Assembly: GCA_017396055.1 (NCBI GenBank)
Contig: JAFQND010000239.1
Coordinates: 1-14,530 of the forward strand
Origin: Oscillospiraceae bacterium
Lineage (GTDB): Bacteria > Bacillota > Clostridia > Oscillospirales > Ruminococcaceae
DNA: 14,530 nucleotides
Direction of reading: 5' to 3'
Shown here: piece by piece, positions 1-6,999 of the stretch
Position numbering within the stretch: the first letter of the stretch is position 1
Layout: each line of letters starts with the position of its first letter
The notes under the pieces: model-generated
The model's database searches: none
What the model was told of the DNA's origin: nothing
The model's input: only the letters and a program-made list of their open reading frames with translations
Made by a program: the position numbers and the translations under genes

Positions 1-466
1 CCCGCAGCTGATAGTCTCCGCTTTCCAGTCTGCCGCAGACCGTTACGGAGTTTTTGTCTTTCTGAAAGAGAAAGCCCTTTTCGCGGCAGAGCTCCTCATA
101 GAGGTCCAGCGGTCTTTCCAGAAGCCTTTCACTGCCGCGCAAAGTAATAGGTTTGCCCAGACAGAGCGCCAGCGGAATGAAAAACCGCAGGGTGCTGCCG
201 CTTTCACGGCACTCCAGAACGGGGGATTCTGTCTGCATAAAGCCGCTTGGGTCAATGGTCACGATGTCTTTGTCGATGGTGATTTCTGCGCCGAGGGCTT
301 TGAGACAGTCGATACTCGCCAGAATGTCCTCACTTCGGTCCACACCGGACAGAACACAGACTTGTCCGGACAGAGCCGCCCCGATCAGATATCTGTGCGC
401 CATGCTTTTTGACGCGGGTGCATCTATTTTTCCTGTAAGGGTACAGGGTTTGAATGTCGCGGTCAT
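1..466 (-). CDS. aroA: 3-phosphoshikimate 1-carboxyvinyltransferase (EPSP synthase), 3' end outside window
   Basis: This enzyme joins phosphoenolpyruvate to shikimate-3-phosphate in the cytoplasm, the sixth step of the shikimate pathway. The first 155 codons are present; the rest runs off the window start. The N-terminus has the family's substrate-binding segment PASKSMAHRYLIGAAL near residues 18-33. Further on, ESGSTLRFFIPLAL near residues 89-102 is the clostridial form of the NAGTA/ESGST-type loop. The ATG at 466-464 was chosen because GGAGAG lies 8 nt upstream (475-480). It starts 59 nt after the pheA stop with no terminator between, so it is the third gene of the aroF-pheA-aroA transcript and should share the leader attenuator. 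Family assignment is secure; completeness of the C-terminal half cannot be judged here. Confidence 0.93.
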   Translation of the reverse strand, partial: MTATFKPCTLTGKIDAPASKSMAHRYLIGAALSGQVCVLSGVDRSEDILASIDCLKALGAEITIDKDIVTIDPSGFMQTESPVLECRESGSTLRFFIPLALCLGKPITLRGSERLLERPLDLYEELCREKGFLFQKDKNSVTVCGRLESGDYQLR

Positions 467-525
467 CTCTGAATCTCTCCGATCGGATAATCTATGGCTT
501 TTTTTGCCTGTACAGTTCTATTGTA

Positions 526-1614
526 TCATATCTCGGCGTGCGGTGCAAAAGTTCCGCACACTTTCAGCTTGTCACAGACCCTGCTCAGTTCCTCCAGCAT
601 CTTCTGACCGTCTTCGGTGTCGAGGGTGCTGTCGATCTCGATATAGAAATAATACTGCCAGGAGTGTTTCTTCAGCGGCCGGCTGCGAAGGGCCGTCATA
701 TTATAGCCGTATTTGCCGATAATGCTGATGGCGTTTGCGAGAGAACCGGCTTCATGCTTTACTGTGAACATCAGGATCGAACTGGACAATGCGGGCGAAT
801 TGGCCTTCACCTTGGAAAGCACCGCAAAGCGGGTGGTGTTCTCGCCGCTTGTGTTGATGTTGGCTTCCAGAATGCTGAGACCGTAGAGTTCGGCGGTTTC
901 GGCGCTGGCGATGGCTCCCAGCGATTTGTCGTTGGCATCTGCCACCATTTTTGCCGCCACGGCGGTATTGGTCGCCTGTTCTGCGTCAAGACCGCGCATT
1001 TCGATATAGTCATGACATTGGGCAAGAGCCTGGGGATGACTGATCACTTTTTTTATATCCGAGACAGATGCGCCGGGAATACCGAGAAGATTCTGGTGGA
1101 TCTCGAGCTCATAGATTCCGTTGATGAAAAGCCCGCCCGAAAAGATCAGGTCGATGGTCTGTCCCACTTCGCCGGCATAGCTGTTTTCGATGGGCAGGAC
1201 CGCTGCGTCGCTTTCCCCGTTCACAACGGAATCGTAAGCCGCCTTGAAGTCCCTACAGGGGATCATAGTACTTTCGGGGAAGATCCTGCCCGCGGCAATG
1301 TGGGCAAAGGCACCTTCCACGCCGCTGTATGCCACCTTCAGACCGCTCTGCATCCGGTACTGATAGGTTCTGGATATGGTCATCATCTGCTTGAGAAAGT
1401 CGATATAATAGCTTTTCAGCACCTGGTCTTCAACGAGCGCGGCATTTTTTTCGATGACCGCGTCTTCTCTCTTCTGATCGAGGACGGGCAGACCGAACTC
1501 TTTTTTATGCTCATAGACCATCTCGACAGCTTTCATCCGTCTGATGAACAGTTCTGCCATCTGTGCATCTGCTTCGTTTATGATTTTTCTTGCTTCCTCC
1601 AGCTTGCTTGCCAT
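526..1614 (-). CDS. pheA: bifunctional chorismate mutase / prephenate dehydratase (P-protein)
   Basis: The protein (362 aa) converts chorismate to prephenate and then to phenylpyruvate, the committed branch to phenylalanine. Residues 1-85 are an AroQ-type chorismate mutase domain (helical, with IRRMKAVEMVYEHK and KREDAVIEKN). Residues 92-268 are the prephenate dehydratase domain, with PIENSYAGEVGQTIDL and the catalytic TRF at 261-263. Residues 280-355 are an ACT domain, with AGSLANA and RSRPLK matching the GALV and ESRP phenylalanine-binding motifs, so feedback inhibition by Phe is expected. An ATG six codons further upstream (1632) is open, but it overlaps the ribosome site AAAGGA; the ATG at 1614 sits 9 nt after that site and gives the usual family N-terminus. 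It lies between aroF and aroA in one operon. Confidence 0.95.
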   Translation of the reverse strand: MASKLEEARKIINEADAQMAELFIRRMKAVEMVYEHKKEFGLPVLDQKREDAVIEKNAALVEDQVLKSYYIDFLKQMMTISRTYQYRMQSGLKVAYSGVEGAFAHIAAGRIFPESTMIPCRDFKAAYDSVVNGESDAAVLPIENSYAGEVGQTIDLIFSGGLFINGIYELEIHQNLLGIPGASVSDIKKVISHPQALAQCHDYIEMRGLDAEQATNTAVAAKMVADANDKSLGAIASAETAELYGLSILEANINTSGENTTRFAVLSKVKANSPALSSSILMFTVKHEAGSLANAISIIGKYGYNMTALRSRPLKKHSWQYYFYIEIDSTLDTEDGQKMLEELSRVCDKLKVCGTFAPHAEI

Positions 1615-1637
1615 ATCACTGCGTCCTTTCAAAGAGA

Positions 1638-1666
1638 GGCCTCACCTGTGCGGAACAAGTGAGGCC
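1638..1666 (-). other. intercistronic hairpin between aroF and pheA
   Basis: GGCCTCAC and GTGAGGCC form a perfect 8-bp stem around a 13-nt loop, with one more G-U pair possible, about 24 nt upstream of the pheA start. The bases after it on the minus strand (TCTCTTTG) are only weakly T-rich, so it looks more like an mRNA-processing or stabilising hairpin, or a leaky terminator, than a strong stop. It sits inside the 115-nt gap between aroF and pheA, which has no start codon with a ribosome site other than that of pheA. Confidence 0.5.
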
Positions 1667-1729
1667 CTGATAACACAAAACGGGTAAAATTGTATCCGTA
1701 CCGCCCTGATCCACTCGCCTGTTAATTTA

Positions 1730-2758
1730 TCAAAGTTTGTCTGCCAGATCCAGAATCAGCTGTTCTGTCTTTTCCCAGCCAAGGCAGGGGTCGGTGATCG
1801 ACTTGCCGAAGACGTGTTCTCCGATACCCTGTGCGCCGTCTTCCAGATAGCTTTCGATCATCAGACCTTTTACAAGGCGCTTGATGTCGGGATTCTGTCT
1901 GCGGCTGTGTACGATATCTTTCGCAATGCGGATCTGTTCCAGATACTTTTTGCCGGAGTTGTTGTGGTTGGTATCGACAATGATAGAAGGATTAACAAGA
2001 TTGGATTTCTCGTACAGCTCTTCGACCCGCAGCAGATCCTCGTAATGATAGTTGGAAGTGCTTCTTCCGGTGAAATCAATATAACCGCGGAGAATGGCGT
2101 GGGCGTAAGAATTGCCTGCGCTGGTTACTTCCCAGCCGCGGTAGAGGAAGGTGTGGCTGGCCTGTGCGGCGACGATGGAGTTCATCATGACGCTGAGGTC
2201 GCCGCCGGTGGGGTTTTTCATGCCGACGGGCACCTCAATACCGCTTGCGGTCAGTCTATGCTGCTGGTTTTCGACAGAGCGGGCGCCGACTGCAACATAG
2301 GACAGCAGGTCGGAGAGGTAGCGGTAGTTTTCGGGATAGAGCATTTCATCTGCGCAGGAGAAGTCATAATCGCGCAGGGCAGCGAGGTGCAGCTCACGGA
2401 TGGCAACGATGCCCTTGTACATGTCGGGCTTTGCCTCGGGGTCGGGCTGATGGAGCATGCCTTTATAGCCCTGACCGGTGGTTCTGGGTTTGTTGGTGTA
2501 AATTCTCGGGATGATGATGATCTTGTCGGATACCTGTTCCTGGATCCGGCGGAGTCTGGAGATATATTCAAGAACGGGTTCGCTGTGGTCAGCGGAGCAG
2601 GGACCGATGATCAGAAGGAATTTATCCAGGTGGCCGTCAAAAACAGCCTTGATACTTTCGTCGCGCTGGGCTTTGATCATTTCCATTCGTTCGGTCAGCG
2701 GAAATTCTGCTTTGACTTCCTGGGGGATCGGGAGCTTTCTGTGGAATGTCATCTGCAT
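1730..2758 (-). CDS. aroF: 3-deoxy-7-phosphoheptulonate (DAHP) synthase, class I
   Basis: It condenses phosphoenolpyruvate with erythrose-4-phosphate, the entry step of aromatic amino acid synthesis. The 342-aa protein has the class I (AroFGH) motifs in order: GPCSADH at 52-58 with the metal-ligand Cys54, KPRTTGQGYKG at 90-100, GARSVENQQHR at 158-168, PVGMKNPTGG at 177-186, and VDTNHNNSGK carrying the metal-binding His. Length matches the family (about 340-350 aa). The first ATG is used, with GAGG 9 nt upstream. It is the first structural gene after the leader peptide and attenuator, so transcription into it should depend on Phe/Tyr-tRNA charging. Which amino acid inhibits the enzyme allosterically cannot be told from the motifs, so the symbol is the generic one for the class. 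Confidence 0.94.
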   Translation of the reverse strand: MQMTFHRKLPIPQEVKAEFPLTERMEMIKAQRDESIKAVFDGHLDKFLLIIGPCSADHSEPVLEYISRLRRIQEQVSDKIIIIPRIYTNKPRTTGQGYKGMLHQPDPEAKPDMYKGIVAIRELHLAALRDYDFSCADEMLYPENYRYLSDLLSYVAVGARSVENQQHRLTASGIEVPVGMKNPTGGDLSVMMNSIVAAQASHTFLYRGWEVTSAGNSYAHAILRGYIDFTGRSTSNYHYEDLLRVEELYEKSNLVNPSIIVDTNHNNSGKKYLEQIRIAKDIVHSRRQNPDIKRLVKGLMIESYLEDGAQGIGEHVFGKSITDPCLGWEKTEQLILDLADKL

Positions 2759-2794
2759 GGTGGATTACCTCGGTTCTTAAAAATAGATTTGGGC

Positions 2795-2845
2795 AAATAA
2801 AAAATCCACTTTCATAAGCGCCTTAAAATGCGCAGCGAAAGCGGA
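2795..2845 (-). terminator. attenuator terminator of the aroF-pheA-aroA operon
   Basis: On the minus strand TCCGCTTTC (2845-2837) pairs with GAAAGTGGA (2813-2805) over nine positions including one G-U. An inner GCGC/GCGC helix follows beyond a small internal loop. The stem runs directly into TTTTTTATTT (2804-2795). It lies between the leader peptide stop and the aroF start, so it would cut the operon short before any structural gene. Two further pairs (G-U, A-U) can extend the base of the stem. Confidence 0.85.
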
Positions 2846-2962
2846 CTGTCCGTTGTTGTTTACTCCAATGGCACTTAGACCTTGGATGTCACAGGAAGCG
2901 GGCAGCCCTTTTTAAAGTAATAAAAGTAAAAGTAAAACTTACCGTTCAACATTCTGGCTGCC
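2843..2962 (-). promoter_or_regulatory. leader RNA with alternative pairings (attenuator segments 1, 2, 3)
   Basis: Segment 1 GGCAGCC (2962-2956, touching the ribosome site) is perfectly complementary to GGCTGCC (2907-2901) within segment 2, which lies just after the aromatic codons. Segment 2 GGGCTGCCCG (2908-2899) can instead pair with segment 3 CGGACAGTCC (2852-2843) at nine of ten positions, one of them a G-U. Segment 3 includes the outer 3-5 nt of the terminator's 5' arm. The 1:2, 2:3 and 3:4 layout is that of trp/phe-type attenuation. The overlap of segment 3 with the terminator stem is short, so mutual exclusion rests on opening the base of that stem. A separate small hairpin, CCAAGG with CC(A)TTGG, spans the peptide stop codon. 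Confidence 0.65.
2875..2952 (-). CDS. Phe/Tyr-rich leader peptide (attenuation peptide), 25 aa
   Basis: A short reading frame starts at ATG 2952-2950 after a strong ribosome site AAGGAGG (2967-2961, 8 nt spacing) and ends at TAA 2877-2875. Residues 6-13 are FYFYFYYF, eight aromatic codons in a row (four TTT for Phe; three TAC and one TAT for Tyr), then KKGCPLP. The frame follows a near-consensus promoter by about 30 nt and precedes an intrinsic terminator and aroF. This is the architecture of a ribosome-mediated attenuator: scarce Phe-tRNA or Tyr-tRNA would stall the ribosome on these codons, just before RNA segment 2. The peptide probably has no function of its own. The assignment is inferred from sequence but is hard to explain otherwise. 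Confidence 0.88.
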   Translation of the reverse strand: MLNGKFYFYFYYFKKGCPLPVTSKV

Positions 2963-2985
2963 TCCTTCTTGATTGATTATTACGA

Positions 2986-3014
2986 ATTATAGCACACTAA
3001 ATCGATAAAGTCAA
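2986..3014 (-). promoter_or_regulatory. promoter of the aroF leader and operon
   Basis: TTGACT (3014-3009) is separated by 17 nt from TATAAT (2991-2986), which is preceded by TGC to give an extended -10. Transcription would start near 2979, placing the leader-peptide ATG about 27 nt downstream. Confidence 0.85.
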
Positions 3015-3060
3015 ATGTTTTTTTCAATATTTCTGAAATTTTTTTTGCGAAAAATCTGTT

Positions 3061-3105
3061 TTGTAAAGCAAAGCCGCCGAAATCCCGATGTGAAATTTCG
3101 GCGGC
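3061..3105 (-). terminator. intrinsic terminator after the GH43-like gene
   Basis: GCCGCCGAAAT (3073-3083) and ATTTCGGCGGC (3095-3105) form an 11-bp perfect stem with an 11-nt loop. On the minus strand it is followed by TTTGCTTTAC. It lies 43 nt past the stop of the gene ending at 3149 and just upstream of the aroF promoter, so it separates the two operons. Confidence 0.8.
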
Positions 3106-3148
3106 CCGGAACAGGGAATATTTTATTTTCGGCTGCTTACAGATTTTT

Positions 3149-4048
3149 TCAGAAACGCCAGTCGCAGTCGATCTCTGCATTTCTGTCACAGGTGAGAATG
3201 CCGTCTATGACCTTGAGCTCTGCCATCTGAACGGCACTGCGGGGATGATAATCCGGGTCCGGATGGGTGAAGTAGACGATGAAGGCACGATCGCCCGCGA
3301 CGAATACATCGGCATGGGCACCTCGGTAATTGTCATTTCTGCGCAGACCGTCTTCCACGAGGATATCCGTCTTCTGGCGGACAAAATGCTCACAGTCATC
3401 AGAGGAATAAACGGCCTGGCCTTTCCAGATATCGGCGATCAGCCAGTATTTTCCGGCAAACTCAAAGACATTGGGGCCTTCCTGGGGCTGATCACCCGCC
3501 GCAATGCCCCTGTATTCCCAGGTATAAAGATCGTCGCTGTCGGCATAACAGGTGGCCGAGTTCTGGTATTCGTCTTTGTACCACATGCGCCATTTTCCGT
3601 TCGGAAGTCTGAAGCAGCAGGGATCAATGATCCGCGCAGAACCGAAGCTGAGGCTTCCCACATGGTCCCAGTAAAACAGATTTGCCGAGGTATAATGCTC
3701 GATGGAGGCATTGCCTTCCCAATCGGCATAGACACCGACGATATAAGAGACATACATATGGTACAGTCCGTCATCGGGAGAATAGACGATCTCAGGCGCC
3801 CAATAGGTGTTGTGTCCGAACTCAAAGCCCAGATCGAGCGCACCGCGGTAATGCCAGCGGGCACCGTCGGACGATTCTGCGACGCCGATCGCCGTGCCGT
3901 AACAGTAGGATACATTTTCGACCTGCTGATTTGCGCGACGCTGGGTATAGAACATATAGAATTTTCCGTCCGATTCTTTGCGGATCACCATGGGATCCGC
4001 AGCGCCGTCATAGATCGGATCTTTGTAAAGGGGAGCGGGAACTTTCAT
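3149..4048 (-). CDS. GH43-like glycoside hydrolase (five-bladed beta-propeller)
   Basis: The 299-aa protein has the repeated Asp-Pro and aromatic motifs of GH43-type propellers. The three expected acidic residues are all visible: Asp18 in GAADPM (base), Asp142 in RIIDPC (pKa modulator) and Glu190 in QEGPNV (acid). WAPEIVYSPDDGLYHMYVSY at 83-102 is a typical blade strand. There is no signal peptide, so it would act inside the cell on short imported oligosaccharides, such as arabinosides or xylosides; the substrate cannot be read from the sequence. The ATG has GAGG about 6 nt upstream. It follows the ABC lipoprotein gene by 71 nt, has no strong promoter of its own and is closed by a terminator, so it is probably the last gene of that operon, an odd partner for molybdenum genes. 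Conserved active-site residues argue that it is functional. Confidence 0.82.
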   Translation of the reverse strand: MKVPAPLYKDPIYDGAADPMVIRKESDGKFYMFYTQRRANQQVENVSYCYGTAIGVAESSDGARWHYRGALDLGFEFGHNTYWAPEIVYSPDDGLYHMYVSYIVGVYADWEGNASIEHYTSANLFYWDHVGSLSFGSARIIDPCCFRLPNGKWRMWYKDEYQNSATCYADSDDLYTWEYRGIAAGDQPQEGPNVFEFAGKYWLIADIWKGQAVYSSDDCEHFVRQKTDILVEDGLRRNDNYRGAHADVFVAGDRAFIVYFTHPDPDYHPRSAVQMAELKVIDGILTCDRNAEIDCDWRF

Positions 4049-4119
4049 ATAAACCTCTGTTGATGTTGCATTTACAGCGATATGTTCAGAAGGATCAATC
4101 GTATGACCGGGATACAGCG

Positions 4120-5199
4120 TCAGCTGCCGGTGTTTTCCGAAAGTGAATTTTCCACAAGAGCGGCATACATTTCGTCGGTCAGGTCACACCCGTAAAACAG
4201 CTCATAATATGCGGTCACTTCTTCCTGAAGGTCATAGGAGATATATTCGGGGTACAAAACTGCGCCCAGCCAAAGCATACCGAGATAACTCTGGACAGCC
4301 GGCGGGGAGGAGAGCCATCCGTAAGGGCCATAGGGGGCTTCATAATAAGAGCCCTGCATCACTGCCCTGCTGTTCTGCCATTGGGCGGATCCCTCCACGG
4401 TATCATAACAGCTGTCATAGGCAAACACGATCACATCCGGGTCCCAGAGCAGGATCTGTTCCAGGTCCACCTGATTGCCGTCGCCGCTGGAGACAACATC
4501 TTCGATGACAGCGATATTTTCGCTCATCAGGTTGACGATCTGTGCGTGGAAAGACCCTTCTGCGATCACATTGGTTCCCTTTTCGCCCAGACAGTACAAA
4601 AGTGTCTTTCTGGCGTTGTTCCCGTCGACTTTTTCCATCAGCTCCAGCGTATTCTGATAGGTAGTCTCACACCAGAGAGCAAGTTCTTCGGCTTTTTCTT
4701 CTCTGTTGAGCAGTTTTCCCAGCGTGCGGTATGCGTCTGCAGCGGTGGAAACATCCGCGTCGATATGGATAAAGGGAATACCCGTCTGGTCTGTCAGAGC
4801 ATCAAAATCTTCCGCCATGGCTCCCTTTGCCTGACCGATATCGATCACCACATCCGGATCAGCCGCTAAAAGTGCCTCCAGATCCATCTCTCTCTTGCCG
4901 CCGTAAAGCTGACCGATCTCCGTTTTATCCAGGATCTCCTCCGGAAGATAGCTACGGGCGTCTTCTGCAAAGGCATTGCTCACGCCCACCAGAAGATCAC
5001 CCGCCAGAGGCAGGATATAGACCTGAGACAGCGGGCCGCTGATGGCGATCTCTGTGATCTGTTCCGGTACAGTCACCGTTCTGCCGAGGGAGTCGGTAAA
5101 CTCTGTCATCTGTCCGGAAGCTGTATCGCTCCGGCTCAGGCCGCAGCCTGCCAGAAACAGAAGGGGGATTATAACAGATGCCAGTATTTTCTTTTTCAT
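4120..5199 (-). CDS. ABC transporter substrate-binding lipoprotein, FecB/BtuF/MolA type
   Basis: This 359-aa protein would capture the ligand outside the membrane for the importer encoded just upstream. The N-terminus is a lipoprotein signal: MKKK, a hydrophobic run, then FLAGC with Cys19 as the lipidated residue. The mature part follows the two-lobe TroA/BtuF fold, with TDSLGRTVTVPEQITEI, DPDVVIDIG near 114-122, DPDVIVFAY in the second lobe and SSPPAVQSYLGMLWLG near the C-terminus. Its start overlaps the ATPase stop by 4 nt. FecB-like proteins bind ferric siderophores, haem, cobalamin or, in the Haemophilus MolBCA system, molybdate/tungstate. Because it sits in an operon with a MocA-ModE fusion next to a molybdoenzyme, molybdate or tungstate is the preferred inference. 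The sequence alone does not prove it. Confidence 0.88.
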   Translation of the reverse strand: MKKKILASVIIPLLFLAGCGLSRSDTASGQMTEFTDSLGRTVTVPEQITEIAISGPLSQVYILPLAGDLLVGVSNAFAEDARSYLPEEILDKTEIGQLYGGKREMDLEALLAADPDVVIDIGQAKGAMAEDFDALTDQTGIPFIHIDADVSTAADAYRTLGKLLNREEKAEELALWCETTYQNTLELMEKVDGNNARKTLLYCLGEKGTNVIAEGSFHAQIVNLMSENIAVIEDVVSSGDGNQVDLEQILLWDPDVIVFAYDSCYDTVEGSAQWQNSRAVMQGSYYEAPYGPYGWLSSPPAVQSYLGMLWLGAVLYPEYISYDLQEEVTAYYELFYGCDLTDEMYAALVENSLSENTGS

Positions 5200-5993
5200 T
5201 GTCTGTTTCCTTTCTGATCGATAAATTCCGCCGGGATACAGACCCGGGCAGCATCGTCAAATAGACTGACCACGCCGACCTGCGCATGATAGAGCTCTTT
5301 CATCAGCTCTGTGGTCAATACTTCACAGGGCTTTCCGTCGGCTATAATCCTTCCGTTTTGCAGTGCAAGGATGCGGTCTGAATACAGATAGCTCTGTTCG
5401 GGATGATGGGTGGTCTGAATGACGGTATAACCTTCGGCCGAAAGCTTTTTTGCCTGTTCCAGAACCAGAATCTGATTGCCGTAATCGAGACTCGCCGTGG
5501 GTTCATCCAGAAGCAGTACCGGCGCATCCTGCGCCAGTGCCCGGGCGATCAGCACCAGCTGCTGTTCTCCTCCCGAGAGCTTATGAAAAGAACGGTTTTT
5601 CAAAGCGCCGATCCCGATCTTTTCCAGTGCCGCCAGGCTCGCCTGTTCGTCTTCCTTTCCGGGATTTCCAAAAGTACCGGCGCGGTTGGTACGCCCCATC
5701 AGTACGATATCCAGTACGCTGTAGTGAAATGTCGGGGTGCTGTTCTGGGGGATATAGGCGATCTGACGGGAAGCCTCTCTGGCAGAAAAGTTTTTGATAT
5801 CATGCCCATTTATCAGTACCTCACCGGAATAGTCGGGCAGCAGTCCCAGAATGCAGCGAAACAACGTGCTTTTTCCCGCACCGTTCGGCCCCAGAACAGA
5901 AAGGAATTCTCCTTTTTCTGCCCGGAAGCTGATATCGTGAAGAATCTGTTTTTTACCATAAGAAAAGCTTAAGTTCTTGACCTCAATGCTCAT
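5196..5993 (-). CDS. ABC transporter ATP-binding protein, FecE/BtuD type
   Basis: The 265-aa cytoplasmic ATPase powers the importer. All nucleotide-binding motifs are present: Walker A GPNGAGKST at 35-43, Q-loop Gln83 in YIPQNS, signature LSGGEQQ at 139-145, Walker B VLLLDEP at 159-165 with catalytic Glu164, the D-loop SLD, and the switch His196 in TTHHPEQ. The segment LDIVLMGRTNR is typical of the FecE/BtuD branch rather than of ModC, whose C-terminal molybdate-binding TOBE domain is absent. The start overlaps the permease gene by 11 nt and the stop overlaps the lipoprotein gene by 4 nt, so translation is probably coupled. A half-transporter of this kind works as a dimer with a permease dimer. 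Confidence 0.95.
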   Translation of the reverse strand: MSIEVKNLSFSYGKKQILHDISFRAEKGEFLSVLGPNGAGKSTLFRCILGLLPDYSGEVLINGHDIKNFSAREASRQIAYIPQNSTPTFHYSVLDIVLMGRTNRAGTFGNPGKEDEQASLAALEKIGIGALKNRSFHKLSGGEQQLVLIARALAQDAPVLLLDEPTASLDYGNQILVLEQAKKLSAEGYTVIQTTHHPEQSYLYSDRILALQNGRIIADGKPCEVLTTELMKELYHAQVGVVSLFDDAARVCIPAEFIDQKGNRQ

Positions 5994-6999
5994 CGCGCGC
6001 TCCCTTTCCGGTGATCATCCATAAAAAGAATGGCGCACCTATAAATGCGGTCAGAATTCCGATCGGAATACCGGAGGCGGTCAAGCTTCGCGAGAGATTG
6101 TCCACCAGCAAAAGGAAGATCCCGCCGCCCATCATGGAAGCCGGCATGAGATAACGGTAATCATTTCCCACCAGCCGGCGGGTGATATGGGGGATCACCA
6201 GACCCACCCAGCCGATGATACCGCTGACCGCAACGGCAGATGCCGTGATCAGGGTGGAAAAGACAACGATCAGCAGCCGGAGCCTCTGAGGATGGATACC
6301 CAGTGTCTTTGCCTCGTCATCTCCCACGGTGATCACATTCAGCTGCCACCGCAGCAGCAGCAAAGGGATCCATCCCAATATCATCGGAACGACGGCAAAG
6401 CCGACATCCGCCCATCTGGCGCCGCTCAGGCTGCCCATCAGCCAGTAGGTGATCTGCGGCAGCTGATTGCCGGGGTCTGCGACAAGCTTCAGAAACGATG
6501 TTCCGGACTGAAAGAGAGTGGAGATCATGATGCCGGACAGTACGAGTCCCAGTATCCGGTCGCCCTTTGCCCGATGGCTTACCAGAAAAACCAGCCCCAC
6601 CGTGACCATACCGAAGCCGAATGCACCCGTCATGATGCCTGCTGAAGAAGCGCCCAGCAGAATCGCCAGTGCGGCGCCGAATCCGGCTCCCGCCGACGCG
6701 CCAAGAATATCCGGCGATGCCATCGGATTCTGAAAGACGCCCTGATAGGCGCCTCCGGCAGCTGCGAGAGACATACCGACCATGATGCTGAGAATCACTC
6801 TCGGAAGACGGATGTTCCATACAGCCGTCTCCATGGCTCCTGTCCAGAAGCTTTCGATGGGCAGACCTGCTTTTTTGGCCAGAATTCCTACCACCGCGTC
6901 CGGGGGCACGGGATATTGTCCCACGGAAAATGAAACCAGAATACCGATCATCAGGACCGCCAGCATGATCTGTAAGATGAGGCGTTGTTTTTTCTTCAT
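5983..6999 (-). CDS. ABC transporter permease, FecCD/BtuC type
   Basis: This 338-aa integral membrane protein has about ten hydrophobic segments and the hallmarks of the FecCD family. These are RLPRVILSIMVGMSLAAAGG near 64-83, QNPMASPDILGASAGAGFG near 89-107, and the C-terminal GWVGLVIPHITRRLVGNDYR segment with its ATPase-coupling loop. The end (IPIGILTAFIGAPFFLWMI) is also typical. One permease gene implies a homodimeric channel. Its ATG shares one base with the stop of the upstream MocA-ModE gene (TGATG), a sign of tight co-translation. The substrate follows from the partner lipoprotein and is not fixed; Fe-siderophore or cobalamin remain possible alternatives to molybdate/tungstate. Confidence 0.94.
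   Translation of the reverse strand: MKKKQRLILQIMLAVLMIGILVSFSVGQYPVPPDAVVGILAKKAGLPIESFWTGAMETAVWNIRLPRVILSIMVGMSLAAAGGAYQGVFQNPMASPDILGASAGAGFGAALAILLGASSAGIMTGAFGFGMVTVGLVFLVSHRAKGDRILGLVLSGIMISTLFQSGTSFLKLVADPGNQLPQITYWLMGSLSGARWADVGFAVVPMILGWIPLLLLRWQLNVITVGDDEAKTLGIHPQRLRLLIVVFSTLITASAVAVSGIIGWVGLVIPHITRRLVGNDYRYLMPASMMGGGIFLLLVDNLSRSLTASGIPIGILTAFIGAPFFLWMITGKGARDEH

Noticed and set aside
454..1662. 402-codon plus-strand frame opposite pheA
   Set aside because: It is antisense to an unmistakable chorismate mutase/prephenate dehydratase and has no ribosome site.
2759..2985. T-box riboswitch upstream of aroF
   Set aside because: No T-box consensus (GGGTGGNACCGCG-like) or specifier-loop architecture is visible. 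The leader peptide with its aromatic codons explains the region better.
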